Assembly (NCBI RefSeq): GCF_018141405.1
Contig: NZ_CP058648.1
Location: 2,940,502-3,004,501 of the forward strand
Reading direction: 5' to 3'
From: Serpentinicella alkaliphila
GTDB lineage: Bacteria > Bacillota > Clostridia > Peptostreptococcales > Natronincolaceae
DNA: 64,000 nt
Shown in pieces: positions 37,031-46,236 of this stretch. Position 1 is the first letter of the stretch; every line of letters begins with the position of its first letter. The notes beneath the pieces were generated by a model. That model was not told where the DNA came from, ran no database searches, and saw only the letters and a list, made by a program, of their open reading frames with translations. A program made the position numbers and the translations under genes.

Positions 37031-38404
37031 CTAATTATTAAATGCTTGAAGTGGGGCAGGTATTCTACCTCCTCTTTTGATTATAGCATCTGAACTAAAT
37101 TTATTTACAGGCATTATTGGAGCTCTACCTAAAAGACCACCAAACTCAACCATTTGACCAACTGACTTACCAGCTACCGGAATTAATCTAACAGCAGTTG
37201 TTTTTCTATTAATCATTCCTATAGCAGACTCATCAGCTATAATAGCAGCAATTGTTTCAGCTGTTGTATCTCCTGGTACTGCAATCATATCAAGACCTAC
37301 TGAACATACACATGTCATGGCTTCAAGCTTATCTAATGACAGGGCACCTACTTCTACAGCGTCTATCATCCCTGCATCCTCACTAACTGGAATAAATGCT
37401 CCACTTAAGCCCCCAACATATGAAGATGCCATAATTCCACCCTTTTTAACTGCATCATTTAGCATTGCTAATGCAGCTGTAGTACCATGAGTTCCAGTTC
37501 TCTCTAAACCTATGGCCTCTAATATATCAGAAACACTATCTCCAATTGCTGGTGTAGGTGCTAAAGAGAGATCCATAATTCCAAATGGTACATTTAGCCT
37601 TCTTGATGCTTCTCTACCTACTAATTCACCCATTCTAGTTATTTTAAAAGCAGTCTTTTTAATAATGTTAGATAGTTCCCCTAAATCCACATTAGGATGC
37701 TTTCTTATTGCATTTAAAACAACTCCCGGGCCACTAACACCCACATTAATTACACATTCTGGTTCTCCAACACCATGGAATGCACCGGCCATAAAAGGGT
37801 TGTCCTCAGGAACGTTACAGAACACCACAAGCTTTGCACATCCTAAACTATCTCTATCCCTAGTTAATTCTGCAGTTTGCTTAATTATCTTTCCCATGTG
37901 ATATACAGCATCCATATTTATTCCAGCTTTAGTACTGGCAACATTTACAGATGAACATACTCTTTCTGTCTCAGCTAAAGCCATCGGTATAGAATTTATA
38001 AGAGCTAGATCGCCCTTTGTGTATCCCTTTTGAACCATGGCAGAAAATCCACCTATAAAGTTTACTCCTACCTCTATTGCTGCTTTATCTAAAACCTTTG
38101 CAAAATCCACATATGTATCTATATCACTTGATTCAGCTACCATTGCCATTGGTGTAACTGATATTCTCTTATTAACAATTGGTATACCATATTCTAGCTC
38201 GATTTTATTTCCTTCTAAAACAAGTTTTTCTGCATATTTAGTGATTTTATCGTAAATTTTTCGTTGAGCTATCTTTGGATCCGTATGTCCACAATCTCTT
38301 AAACTTATTCCCATTGTTACTGTTCTAATATCAAGATTCTCCATCTCAACCATTCTAATGGTTTCTAGAATTTCTTGACCAGTTGCTGCTGATGAAATAG
38401 GCAT
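37031..38404 (-). CDS. UPF0210/DUF711 (PFL) family protein
   Basis: A 457-residue protein of the UPF0210 family, very well conserved in Firmicutes and archaea ([54 protein letters not shown]). The fold is related to glycyl-radical-type (PFL) barrels, but no glycyl radical motif is visible and the function is unknown. It forms a pair with the ACT protein gene 12 bases upstream, an arrangement common in Clostridia, which suggests control by an amino acid or small ligand. Confidence 0.92.
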   Translation of the reverse strand: MPISSAATGQEILETIRMVEMENLDIRTVTMGISLRDCGHTDPKIAQRKIYDKITKYAEKLVLEGNKIELEYGIPIVNKRISVTPMAMVAESSDIDTYVDFAKVLDKAAIEVGVNFIGGFSAMVQKGYTKGDLALINSIPMALAETERVCSSVNVASTKAGINMDAVYHMGKIIKQTAELTRDRDSLGCAKLVVFCNVPEDNPFMAGAFHGVGEPECVINVGVSGPGVVLNAIRKHPNVDLGELSNIIKKTAFKITRMGELVGREASRRLNVPFGIMDLSLAPTPAIGDSVSDILEAIGLERTGTHGTTAALAMLNDAVKKGGIMASSYVGGLSGAFIPVSEDAGMIDAVEVGALSLDKLEAMTCVCSVGLDMIAVPGDTTAETIAAIIADESAIGMINRKTTAVRLIPVAGKSVGQMVEFGGLLGRAPIMPVNKFSSDAIIKRGGRIPAPLQAFNN

Positions 38405-38416
38405 CTTTACACCTCC

Positions 38417-38695
38417 CTATATTCGATGCATGAAATCAAATACTTCAGATTTTTGAGCATTTACTTGAACACCCATTTTTTCTCCTGCAGTTACTAGCTG
38501 ATTTCTTAAATCAGTAAAATCTACAGTAGTTTTAGATATGTCAACAACCATAATCATTGTGAAGTATTGTTGTAGAATTGTTTGACTAATATCTAATATA
38601 TTTGCATTTGTGTCAGCAAGTATTCTTGTTATTGTAGCAATTATTCCTACCTTATCTGAGCCTAAAACTGTTACTATAATTTTATCCTCTTTCAT
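38417..38695 (-). CDS. ACT-domain protein (UPF0237)
   Basis: A 92-residue stand-alone ACT domain (KIIVTVLGSDKVGIIATITR; ILDISQTILQQYFTMIMVVD), the regulatory ligand-binding fold, of UPF0237 type. A GAGGAGG ribosome site precedes the ATG. Upstream partner of the UPF0210 protein; the two probably work together. Ligand unknown. Confidence 0.93.
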   Translation of the reverse strand: MKEDKIIVTVLGSDKVGIIATITRILADTNANILDISQTILQQYFTMIMVVDISKTTVDFTDLRNQLVTAGEKMGVQVNAQKSEVFDFMHRI

Positions 38696-38882
38696 TTGTA
38701 TCCTCCTCTTTTAAATTAATTGTCGATAAATTAAGAAAATTTTTAATAAAAACTATTATACCAACAAATCCTTATTTTTCAAAGATTAATTTTATTAAAT
38801 ATATAACTTTTATTTTACTCTATTAACCCAAAAACAATAATAATAATCTTTTCTAACCATATAATTTATCGAGGTGAGTTTA

Positions 38883-39893
38883 ATGAAAAGAAAAACCCTA
38901 TATAGCTTATTTTTTATATGTTTACTATTAATATACTTCTTTACATTTAATTTTTTTAATTCTCCAGAATCTATTTCTACGTATAAGCAATACAGTGCTC
39001 CTAGCCATCGATTATCAAAAGAACTTGTAAATTCCTATTTCAACGGAAATCAAAATAATATAGATGAAATCAAATATAATATTAAATTAACTCTGTTAAA
39101 TAACCTAGGATATGAGCAGTGGAAAGAGTATATAGATTATATTGAACTTAGGATGTACTTGAACAACGTAAATTCAAGTAATAGTGAACAATTAGTTGCT
39201 GTTTTAAATCTATCAAAGGATTTAGCTACAATCGTTATTTTAGAAGATACCCAAAATCAATATATTTATAAAGATAAGTTAGAAAATATTAGTAAAGTTA
39301 AAAATATTGCTTTTTTAGAAAATAAGATATTTGATAGAAACTTAATGTTAATCTATCAAGAAATAGACGAATATTTAGGTGCCTTTTTTTATAAGGAATT
39401 TTTAGAGATATACGTATATAAAGATAATCAATTTAAAAATTTATGGGAACAGACTATCTACTTTGAAGAAACCTATAAGGAATCTTGGATAAATCCAGAT
39501 GATAAGAGCAATAAATGGAATAGGGTTATTGAAAAAACTGTGATAGAATTTGATTTTATAGATAATTCAAAGTTTAATACTTATACAGATCAAAAAAAAT
39601 ATATAGCTTACTCAATTCAGCAACCAAATATCAAGGAGTACGTTCTTGAAAACTCCTATAGCTTTAATCAATGTGTTTATTGGAGCAATAAATATAATTC
39701 TTTTATATTAGGTGAAGTCACTAAAGATAGATTTTTAAAGGATTTAGCCCTTATAAAGGATATGAATAATTCAATAGAAAACCTCTTTGGGATTAAAAAT
39801 AATAACTTAAAAGTACTTTCTGAAAATGGTGAAGTAACTTATTTAAATAAAAATAAATTTGGTAATTTATTTAGAAATTTAAGTGAACAGTAA
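38883..39893 (+). CDS. Unknown N-terminally anchored extracellular protein
   Basis: I do not recognise this 336-residue protein. A basic start (MKRKTLYSLFF) and one membrane helix (residues 6-23) with no lipobox cysteine point to a signal anchor; the rest is soluble, rich in Y, N, E and K, and probably faces outward. The frame opens at a GTG at 38874 that is part of the GAGGTGA ribosome site, so ATG at 38883 is used. It stands alone on the plus strand with a good terminator behind it. Nothing nearby indicates its role. Confidence 0.6.
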   Translation: MKRKTLYSLFFICLLLIYFFTFNFFNSPESISTYKQYSAPSHRLSKELVNSYFNGNQNNIDEIKYNIKLTLLNNLGYEQWKEYIDYIELRMYLNNVNSSNSEQLVAVLNLSKDLATIVILEDTQNQYIYKDKLENISKVKNIAFLENKIFDRNLMLIYQEIDEYLGAFFYKEFLEIYVYKDNQFKNLWEQTIYFEETYKESWINPDDKSNKWNRVIEKTVIEFDFIDNSKFNTYTDQKKYIAYSIQQPNIKEYVLENSYSFNQCVYWSNKYNSFILGEVTKDRFLKDLALIKDMNNSIENLFGIKNNNLKVLSENGEVTYLNKNKFGNLFRNLSEQ

Positions 39894-39904
39894 ATTATAT
39901 TATA

Positions 39905-39944
39905 AAAAAACATAAGTGTTTAATAGAGGACACTTATGTTTTTC
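39905..39944 (+). terminator. Bidirectional terminator
   Basis: AAACATAAGTGT / ACACTTATGTTT with A run before and T run after; it serves the plus-strand 38883 gene and probably the convergent 39950-41032 gene. Confidence 0.9.
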
Positions 39945-39949
39945 TTTGT

Positions 39950-41032
39950 TTACTTACTATTTAATATCTTTTCTATTAATTCAGATGTTAACTTGTTAAT
40001 ACCTTCAAAGTCTATATTAGGTATATAATAAGACTCTATTATATCATGGTTTTTCTTAGACTTTCCTAAGTTTATTCTTGCATCATCTAACATTCCATTA
40101 AACAATTCTTCACTTTCTCTTAATTCTTCTTTATATGCTTCTAGAATTTCTGTGTTTAATAATGTATTTAGATTTAATTTTTCTCTATCTATAAATCTTT
40201 CATTAGTAGTTATTGCTAGATCTAGCTCCTCAATAACTACAGATTCTATTTTTAATGGCTCTAAAGGCTCATGATAGACGTCAACATTATATCCATATTC
40301 AATGGCTCTTTCAGCTACCTTTTTTAGAATAGTGGATTTCCCTGTGCCATCTTTACCATTTATATAATGTATGTTTTTCATTGTACCCACAAATGTATCG
40401 GCAAAATCTATATGTCCCTTATGAGTATATGCACTGCCAAATAGATGTCTAACTCCTGACTGTTTATTTTGTTTTTTTGCTTCTCGAAACACTTCTTCTA
40501 AATAGTCATATGTCACATCGTTTAATTTATCGAAATCCATAGCCTTACAATAAATCCATTCTATATCATCATGAATTAACTTTGCCGCTCCTAGGTATTT
40601 ATATACCCTTTTATATATATTGCTATTCCCTTCAATAGCTGTAATTATTTCATCCCTACTGGATCTTAGAGAATCCTCATTCCAATACTCACCGAGATTT
40701 ACTACTTCGTCAACGGCACCAGGGTATTTAGGATCTATTACGTGTGGTGCTGTTCCATCAATCATCCCTATATTAAGCTCGGGTATAACAACAGCATCAA
40801 TAGAATCAGGGTCTGCTGAACAATGGTGGAACTCTACATTATATCCCTCTTCTAACATCCTTTGACCAATCTTTTTCATCATACTAGATTTTCCAACTCC
40901 AGGTCCACCTTTTAGAAAGAAAATTCTATTCGCATTTTTAACATCTATAACATATTGGTAATAGGAATAGAATCCTACAGAGGTATTACCCCCAGGAAAA
41001 AGCCTTTTAATCCTACTTGATTTACTCTCCAT
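39950..41032 (-). CDS. Duplicated P-loop ATPase of unknown function (PRK06851-like)
   Basis: A 360-residue protein made of two related NTPase halves. The first Walker A is KGGPGVGKSSMMKKIG (residues about 40-55), the second NGKDGTGKSTILKKV (about 225-240); each is followed by a similar segment (HHCSADPDSIDAVVIPELNI and YHEPLEPLKIESVVIEELDL), showing an internal duplication. It resembles a conserved Firmicutes family without assigned function. ATG at 41032 follows GAGGAGGG and is preferred to the upstream in-frame start at 41047. Neighbours give no clue. Confidence 0.78.
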   Translation of the reverse strand: MESKSSRIKRLFPGGNTSVGFYSYYQYVIDVKNANRIFFLKGGPGVGKSSMMKKIGQRMLEEGYNVEFHHCSADPDSIDAVVIPELNIGMIDGTAPHVIDPKYPGAVDEVVNLGEYWNEDSLRSSRDEIITAIEGNSNIYKRVYKYLGAAKLIHDDIEWIYCKAMDFDKLNDVTYDYLEEVFREAKKQNKQSGVRHLFGSAYTHKGHIDFADTFVGTMKNIHYINGKDGTGKSTILKKVAERAIEYGYNVDVYHEPLEPLKIESVVIEELDLAITTNERFIDREKLNLNTLLNTEILEAYKEELRESEELFNGMLDDARINLGKSKKNHDIIESYYIPNIDFEGINKLTSELIEKILNSK

Positions 41033-41194
41033 ATTTACCCTCCTCAACTAAAAAACAACTTATAATATAATATGTAATAATAATTATTATGTGCAACCCA
41101 ATGGAATTTCATATGCTTTATGAGCATAAAATATATAATTAGCATTAAATATATAAAATATCTAATCTACCAAAATTTTTTCCTTTCATTTTGT

Positions 41195-41449
41195 CTAAAT
41201 TTCTGATATTATATTACTGTTACCGTCTATAAGCGGCCGTAACACTGTAAATATAAGCAAATTTCGATTATATCCAATAATTGATTTTTCTAAAACTTCA
41301 CTGAGGTTTATCAAAGCGCCGAATAATTCAACTATCGGCAAATGTCTATAATTTCCTTGAACAAATCATTGAATATCACAAATTGATGCTTCAAAGATAT
41401 CTAGTTCATCAGAAAATCTTTTAGTTCTAAAAGTCCAAGAGGTTATTAC
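41195..41449 (-). pseudogene. Possible decayed small reading frame
   Basis: Reading the minus strand gives 27 codons (RTKRFSDELDIFEASICDIQ) then an in-frame TGA at 41366-41368, then 56 more codons (GNYRHLPIVELFGALINLSE; NLLIFTVLRPLIDGNSN) to a TAG. The amino-acid mix looks protein-like, and 56 open codons are unlikely by chance at this base composition, but there is no start codon or ribosome site and I recognise no family. It may be a gene remnant or chance. Confidence 0.3.
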
Positions 41450-41551
41450 CTACCAGCATAACATATTATGTCTTTATTATTACTTTTTAAAATGTTATTG
41501 GTAGGAAAAATAAACATTATGAATTTCTACAAATAAAAGTAGATATTTAAT

Positions 41552-41597
41552 CATATGTGAGGCTGCGCTTGTTAAAAAAATGACATTTTCACATATG
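41552..41597 (+). promoter_or_regulatory. Spaced inverted repeat in the leader of the OFA transporter
   Basis: CATATGTGA at 41552-41560 and its exact reverse complement TCACATATG at 41589-41597, 28 bases apart, ending 36 bases before the start codon. The half-sites also contain the palindrome CATATG. This could be a paired operator or an RNA stem; no T tract follows. Confidence 0.5.
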
Positions 41598-41632
41598 TGT
41601 TTAAAATATATAATAAAAGGGAGATGAGAAAA

Positions 41633-42871
41633 ATGAATAAAACAACAAACAAAGGATTAATTGTTGTTCTTGCAGGTCTTGGTGTTAACCTTATGCTTGG
41701 AACGCTTTATGCTTGGGGAGTAATCGCAAAAGCGCTAAGAGCTGAATTTGGTTGGTCAGCTACACAAACGCAAATACCATACATGGTAGCATGTGCTTTA
41801 TTCGCCTTCTCTATGATTCCTGGGGGTAAAGCTCAGGATAAATTAGGTCCAAAGCCTGTAATTATGCTTGCTGCAGTTCTAGCTGGTATAGGTCTTGTAT
41901 TTTCTGGATACGTTTTAACATTACCTGCTTTAATTATTGGGTTTGGTCTTATTTTCGGTATTGCAATGGGTATGGGTTATTCAGCACCTACACCAGCAGC
42001 TATTAAGTGGTATCACCCAAGTAAAAAAGGAATTATATCAGGTATCGTAGTAAGTGGATTTGGTCTTGCACCAGTTTATGTTGCACCTCTTACAACTTAT
42101 TTATTAGATAACTTTGGAATTTCTAAAACATTTTATTTCTTAGGAACTGCATTTTTAATTGGTATTATGATTTTATCTCAAATTATTTCAAATCCTCCAG
42201 CTGGTTATGTTCCTGCAGAACCAAAGGATTTCGCTAATTCTAACAAACCTAAAGTTGTAGCTGAAGATTGGAATTGGAGAGAAATGGTTAAATCAAAACA
42301 ATTCTTTATGGTTTGGACTACTTTCGCTTTCGGTACTTTTGCTGGACTATTAGTAATTGGTCAATTATCTGCAATCGGTATTGAGCAAGCAGGTATACCT
42401 AACCCATTCACACTAACTATACTTTATGCTATTTGTAATGCTGGTGGACGTATTATTTGGGGAATTATTTCTGACAGAATCGGAACTAAGACTTCTATGA
42501 CAAGTATGTTCATATTACAAGTTGTTGCTTTCTTATTAATGCCATACCTAAAAACACCATTAACATTAATGGCTGGTATCGCTGTAGTAGGATTCACTTT
42601 TGGTGGTATGTTAACTGTGTTCCCATCAATTACTGCTAGCTTCTATGGTATTAAAAACTTAGGTTTAAACTATGGATTAGTAATTACAGCTTGGGGTATC
42701 GGTGGAGTTTTCGGACCTCTTGTTGGTGGTATAGTAAGAGATGCAACTGGAACTTACGCTTTTAGTTATTTAGTTTCAGCAGTATTAAGCTTACTAGGTG
42801 CACTTATTTCTATGAAAACAGTTGCTCCTACATCTAAACCAGTTTTAAACAACGCCCCAAAAAATGCATAA
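41633..42871 (+). CDS. OFA-type major facilitator transporter (oxalate/formate antiporter family)
   Basis: A 412-residue protein with 12 predicted membrane helices in two halves and the OFA signature regions (GVNLMLGTLYAWGVIAKAL; GGKAQDKLGPKPVIMLA; GFGLAPVYVAPL). Family members exchange small carboxylates such as oxalate/formate or lactate; the arginine and lysine positions needed to name the substrate cannot be judged here. The frame is open from 41597, but ATG at 41633 follows GGGAG at the right distance. It is transcribed alone, with an inverted repeat upstream and a terminator downstream. Confidence 0.88.
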   Translation: MNKTTNKGLIVVLAGLGVNLMLGTLYAWGVIAKALRAEFGWSATQTQIPYMVACALFAFSMIPGGKAQDKLGPKPVIMLAAVLAGIGLVFSGYVLTLPALIIGFGLIFGIAMGMGYSAPTPAAIKWYHPSKKGIISGIVVSGFGLAPVYVAPLTTYLLDNFGISKTFYFLGTAFLIGIMILSQIISNPPAGYVPAEPKDFANSNKPKVVAEDWNWREMVKSKQFFMVWTTFAFGTFAGLLVIGQLSAIGIEQAGIPNPFTLTILYAICNAGGRIIWGIISDRIGTKTSMTSMFILQVVAFLLMPYLKTPLTLMAGIAVVGFTFGGMLTVFPSITASFYGIKNLGLNYGLVITAWGIGGVFGPLVGGIVRDATGTYAFSYLVSAVLSLLGALISMKTVAPTSKPVLNNAPKNA

Positions 42872-42890
42872 TTAATTTAGAAAAGATATT

Positions 42891-42922
42891 AGAGTAACAA
42901 CTTAAAACTGTTACTCTTTTTT
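42891..42922 (+). terminator. Rho-independent terminator of the OFA transporter gene
   Basis: AGAGTAAC / GTTACTCT stem followed by six T. Confidence 0.9.
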
Positions 42923-43096
42923 ATTTCTCCTTTAGGCTAAATTTAAAAAAATATGGGAATAACTAAAAATATACTTGATTTATATACTTATAAAATCCGT
43001 TTGATTTATATATCATATTAAAGTAAAATATTAAAAGAACATTGTAGTTTTTTAATAATATTTGTTGAAAATTATACTGTTTAAGAGGTAACCTAT

Positions 43097-44251
43097 ATGA
43101 ATAATGCAGTAATTTTAGGTTCTAACTATTATATTGGTTTAAGCGCTATACGCTGTTTAGGAATTCACGGGATTAAAACAGTAGCTGTTGACTATTCAAC
43201 TAAAGGTACATATGGAGCAAAATCAAAATATTGTTCTGAGCAGCTAATTGCCCCATATTATAGAAATGATCCGAAAGGCTTCATAGCTTTTCTAAAAAAT
43301 TACGCAGGTAAGCAGGATTTTAAGCCAGTCCTTATTCCCTGCCATGATTCTTACGTTGAAATCGTTGATCAATACTTAGAAGAACTAAAAGAATGCTTCC
43401 TTATCCCTCAAACCGAGCCTGGTTTATATACTAAACTTATGAATAAGGAAACTCTACAAAAGTTAGCATTAGAAAAAGGTGTTGCAGTACCAGAAACAGT
43501 TAGGGTAAATGAGGATAATTTTAACGAGAAGATTGAAACTAAAATTAAATTCCCATGTATAGTGAAGCCGGTCGACTCACCTTCCTTCGTTTCTATTTTT
43601 AGGAAGAAGCTATTTAAAGTCCATAATCTCCAGGAGCTTCATCATGCTCTAAATCAAGCTCAAAGTGCTGGATTAGAGGTTATAGTTCAAAGAATTATCC
43701 CAGGTTTTGATGACCATATGTATACCTTTGATGCCTATTTAAATCAAACCTCAAAGGTAACCCATTGGGTTACCTGCCAAAAGTTTAGACAATTTCCAAT
43801 TAACTTTGGGGCCTCTGTTTACACTGGCCAAAAATACGTACCTGAGTTATATGACATAGGTGCAAAATTTCTTGAGAAAGTTGGTTATAAAGGGTTTGCA
43901 GAGATAGAATTTAAAAAAGACTCAGAAACAGGAGAGTTTTACTTAATTGAAATAAATGTGCGTATAACTAATTTAAACAATCTCTTATTTAAATTAGGAG
44001 TTAATTTTCCATATATAACCTACATGGAGCTGACCGGAAATCCTTTAGAGCCTAAGTCGGTTAAAGAAAATACTAACCTTGCCTTTTGGTACGCATTTGA
44101 AGACTTTCTTGCAATAAGAGACTATTTAAAAACTGGACAACTCACACTTAAGGAGGTCCTAATATCTCTACTTAAACCCAAAGCCTATGCTCTATGGGAC
44201 TGGAGCGATCCAATGCCAGTTTTTTCATTTGTGATCAATAAAATATTTTAA
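43097..44251 (+). CDS. ATP-grasp carboxylate-amine ligase (D-aspartate ligase-like)
   Basis: A 384-residue ATP-grasp enzyme: an N-terminal nucleotide-fold domain (NNAVILGSNYYIGLSAIRCL), the ATP-binding region (KFPCIVKPVDSPSFVS) and the metal/catalytic end (GFAEIEFKKDSETGEFYLIE; then INVRITNLNN). The arrangement resembles ligases that attach D-Asp or D-Glu to the peptidoglycan stem peptide in Gram-positives, but sequence alone does not fix the substrate. The next gene in the same direction encodes a MurE-type ligase, which supports a cell-wall role. GAGGTAA ribosome site. Confidence 0.75.
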   Translation: MNNAVILGSNYYIGLSAIRCLGIHGIKTVAVDYSTKGTYGAKSKYCSEQLIAPYYRNDPKGFIAFLKNYAGKQDFKPVLIPCHDSYVEIVDQYLEELKECFLIPQTEPGLYTKLMNKETLQKLALEKGVAVPETVRVNEDNFNEKIETKIKFPCIVKPVDSPSFVSIFRKKLFKVHNLQELHHALNQAQSAGLEVIVQRIIPGFDDHMYTFDAYLNQTSKVTHWVTCQKFRQFPINFGASVYTGQKYVPELYDIGAKFLEKVGYKGFAEIEFKKDSETGEFYLIEINVRITNLNNLLFKLGVNFPYITYMELTGNPLEPKSVKENTNLAFWYAFEDFLAIRDYLKTGQLTLKEVLISLLKPKAYALWDWSDPMPVFSFVINKIF

Positions 44252-44267
44252 AATTTATCTATTGCTC

Positions 44268-44339
44268 TTAAACAGAACATAAATTAAATTAAAGGTACAT
44301 AGTAATATAAGTTGATATATAAACTGCTATTCTGTTTAA
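44268..44339. repeat. Inverted repeat between the ATP-grasp and murE genes
   Basis: TTAAACAGAA at 44268-44277 and TTCTGTTTAA at 44330-44339 are exact reverse complements separated by 52 bases. Too widely spaced for a typical terminator; may be an operator pair or an RNA stem. Confidence 0.45.
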
Positions 44340-44409
44340 ACTTTCAGTACTGAGCAATAATTATAATATGGAACACAGCCATTTTGACTGTAGAACGGAG
44401 TTGATTAAT

Positions 44410-45894
44410 TTGTTATTATCGAAGCTAATAAATAATCTCGAATATACTTTGACTTCTGGTAGTTTAGAAGTTGAAATATCATCTATTGCATATGATTCCA
44501 GAAGAGTAGCTGAAAATTCTATCTTTGTTGCTGTAACAGGTTTTTCTGTTGATGGCCATAAATTTATTGATATGGCAATAAAAAATGGTGCCAAGGCTAT
44601 AGTAGTTGAAAAAGATATATGTGTAGAAACAGATGTCACAATTATAAAAGTTAAGGATACGAGAAATGTACTTGCCAAATTATCTGCTCTTTTTTTTGAT
44701 AACCCTACTAGTAAATTCAATCTAATTGGAGTTACGGGTACTAACGGAAAAACCTCTGTTACCTATCTTCTTAAGGCAATCTATGATAGAGCCAATAGAA
44801 CTACTGGATTAATAGGCACTAACGGCACTATAATTAAAAATCAGTCTATTAAAAATAAAAATACTACACCTGAATCTTTAGATTTACAGCAATTATTTTC
44901 TAATATGGTCGCCGCAAATACTAGTGATTGTATAATGGAAGTTTCATCACATTCCTTAAGCCTAGATAGAGTTGCTTATAGTAATTTTAATGTTGGAATT
45001 TTTACTAACTTGACGCCTGATCATTTAGAATTACACAAAAGTATGGAAGAATACTTTAGAGCTAAAGCTAAACTATTTTACTTATCAACTGATTTTAATA
45101 TTATTAATGTTGATGATCCATATGGTAAGAGATTAGCAGATGAGGTCCGTAACCTTAATACGAAGCTAATTACCTATGGTATAAATAACGAAGCTGATAT
45201 CTACGCCTCCAATATTGAATACTCATCAGACTCCGTAACCTATATAGCTAATACCCCTAAGGGCCAAATCTCAATAAAAGTAAATATTCCAGGAGTTATA
45301 TATGTTTACAATAGCTTGGCTGCTATCGCTTGTGCTTACTGCAATAATATAAGTCTTAAGGATATTCAGACTGGTATAAGTTCTGTAAAAGGTATTAAAG
45401 GAAGATTTGAAATTGTTCCTACAAATAAAGACTTTACGGTAATAATCGATTTTGCTCACACAGAAGATGGTTTGCAAAAAGCCCTTACAACTGTCAAACA
45501 ATTTGCTAAAGGAAGAATAATACTTGTATTTGGAGTATATGCTGCCCCTGGTGAGGAGGGTTCAGATAAAAGATGGGGAATGGGTAAGGTTGCAGCCGAA
45601 TATGCTGATATAGCTATTGTTACGTCGGACAACCCTAAAGAACAGGATCCTGTATCCATAATTGAGGATATTGTAGAGTCTATAAAAGTCCATAATGGTG
45701 AATTTAAAGCTATAGTAGATAGAAAGGAAGCCATTAAATATGCCATTGGTATTAGCCAAAAAGACGATATTATTTTTATTGCAGGCAAAGGTCATGAGAC
45801 AACACAAATAATTGGTACAGAAGAAATACCATTCAACGAGAAAGAAATTGTAACTGAAACAATTAATAATTCTGGTGAAATCAAAATAAGTTAA
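44410..45894 (+). CDS. murE: MurE-type Mur ligase (UDP-MurNAc-tripeptide synthetase)
   Basis: About 494 residues, the normal MurE length. Domain 1 has SIAYDSRRVAENSIFVAV, the ATP loop is GVTGTNGKTS, and the third domain has TSDNPKEQDP and AGKGHETTQ. In meso-diaminopimelate enzymes the motif is DNPR; here Arg is Lys, while the GKGHE glutamate that contacts diaminopimelate is kept, so the added amino acid (diaminopimelate, lysine or ornithine) is uncertain. TTG at 44410, eight bases after GGAG, gives a typical MurE N-terminus; a longer frame from 44368 has no ribosome site. It lies outside a dcw cluster, next to an ATP-grasp ligase. Confidence 0.85.
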   Translation: MLLSKLINNLEYTLTSGSLEVEISSIAYDSRRVAENSIFVAVTGFSVDGHKFIDMAIKNGAKAIVVEKDICVETDVTIIKVKDTRNVLAKLSALFFDNPTSKFNLIGVTGTNGKTSVTYLLKAIYDRANRTTGLIGTNGTIIKNQSIKNKNTTPESLDLQQLFSNMVAANTSDCIMEVSSHSLSLDRVAYSNFNVGIFTNLTPDHLELHKSMEEYFRAKAKLFYLSTDFNIINVDDPYGKRLADEVRNLNTKLITYGINNEADIYASNIEYSSDSVTYIANTPKGQISIKVNIPGVIYVYNSLAAIACAYCNNISLKDIQTGISSVKGIKGRFEIVPTNKDFTVIIDFAHTEDGLQKALTTVKQFAKGRIILVFGVYAAPGEEGSDKRWGMGKVAAEYADIAIVTSDNPKEQDPVSIIEDIVESIKVHNGEFKAIVDRKEAIKYAIGISQKDDIIFIAGKGHETTQIIGTEEIPFNEKEIVTETINNSGEIKIS

Positions 45895-45926
45895 AAAAAG
45901 TAACAGAGTTAGTTCTGTTACTTTTT
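45895..45926 (+). terminator. Rho-independent terminator of murE
   Basis: AAAAGTAACAGA / TCTGTTACTTTT with a six-base loop, directly after the stop codon. Confidence 0.9.
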
Positions 45927-45957
45927 AATTTATGTAGTTGAAATACTATGAGTAAAA

Positions 45958-45990
45958 TAAAAAGACCTCTAATTTATTTATTAGAAGCCT
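45958..45990 (-). terminator. Terminator of the tRNA-Leu/tRNA-Val transcript
   Basis: Minus-strand stem of 11 pairs (AGGCTTCTAAT with ATTAGAGGTCT, two G-T) followed by TTTTT, just after tRNA-Val. Confidence 0.85.
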
Positions 45991-45994
45991 AAAC

Positions 45995-46070
45995 TGGTGC
46001 GAGATAAGGGACTCGAACCCATGACTCCTTCCACGTCAAGGAAGTACTCTACCAGCTGAGTTAATCTCGC
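45995..46070 (-). tRNA. tRNA-Val (anticodon GAC)
   Basis: A 76-base cloverleaf with encoded CCA. Acceptor GCGAGAT, D arm CTCAGCTGGTAGAG, anticodon arm CTTCC-TTGACGT-GGAAG with anticodon GAC, T arm with GGTTCGAGTCC. Transcribed after tRNA-Leu(GAG), seven bases apart. Confidence 0.97.
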
Positions 46071-46077
46071 ATATATT

Positions 46078-46162
46078 TGGTGCGGATGATGGGACTTGAA
46101 CCCATACGTCTACTGACACACGCCCCTCAAACGTGCCTGTCTGCCGATTCCAGCACATCCGC
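46078..46162 (-). tRNA. tRNA-Leu (anticodon GAG)
   Basis: An 85-base class II tRNA with a variable arm and encoded CCA. Acceptor GCGGATG, anticodon arm CACGT-TTGAGGG-GCGTG with anticodon GAG, T arm with GGTTCAAGTCC. First gene of a two-tRNA unit. Confidence 0.96.
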
Positions 46163-46182
46163 ATTTTTAGGGTTACCTAGAC

Positions 46183-46211
46183 ATTATAATACTTTACTGC
46201 GCAACTGTCAA
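46183..46211 (-). promoter_or_regulatory. Consensus sigma-A promoter of the tRNA pair
   Basis: TTGACA, 17 bases, TATAAT on the minus strand, 20 bases before tRNA-Leu(GAG). Perfect consensus boxes and spacing. Confidence 0.93.
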
Positions 46212-46236
46212 TATGAGAATCAAGGGGCCTAGGCCC

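Larger units (their letters stand above)
41033..41632. other. 600-base intergenic region upstream of the OFA transporter
   Basis: No intact gene is seen. It contains a possible decayed reading frame on the minus strand (41195-41449), slightly less AT-rich than its surroundings, and a spaced inverted repeat (41552-41597) just before the transporter start. I see no convincing riboswitch or T-box. Confidence 0.6.

Noticed and set aside
44361-44720. Open frame of 119 codons on the minus strand
   Set aside because: It is antisense to the start of murE; the murE frame has motifs, a ribosome site and the expected length.
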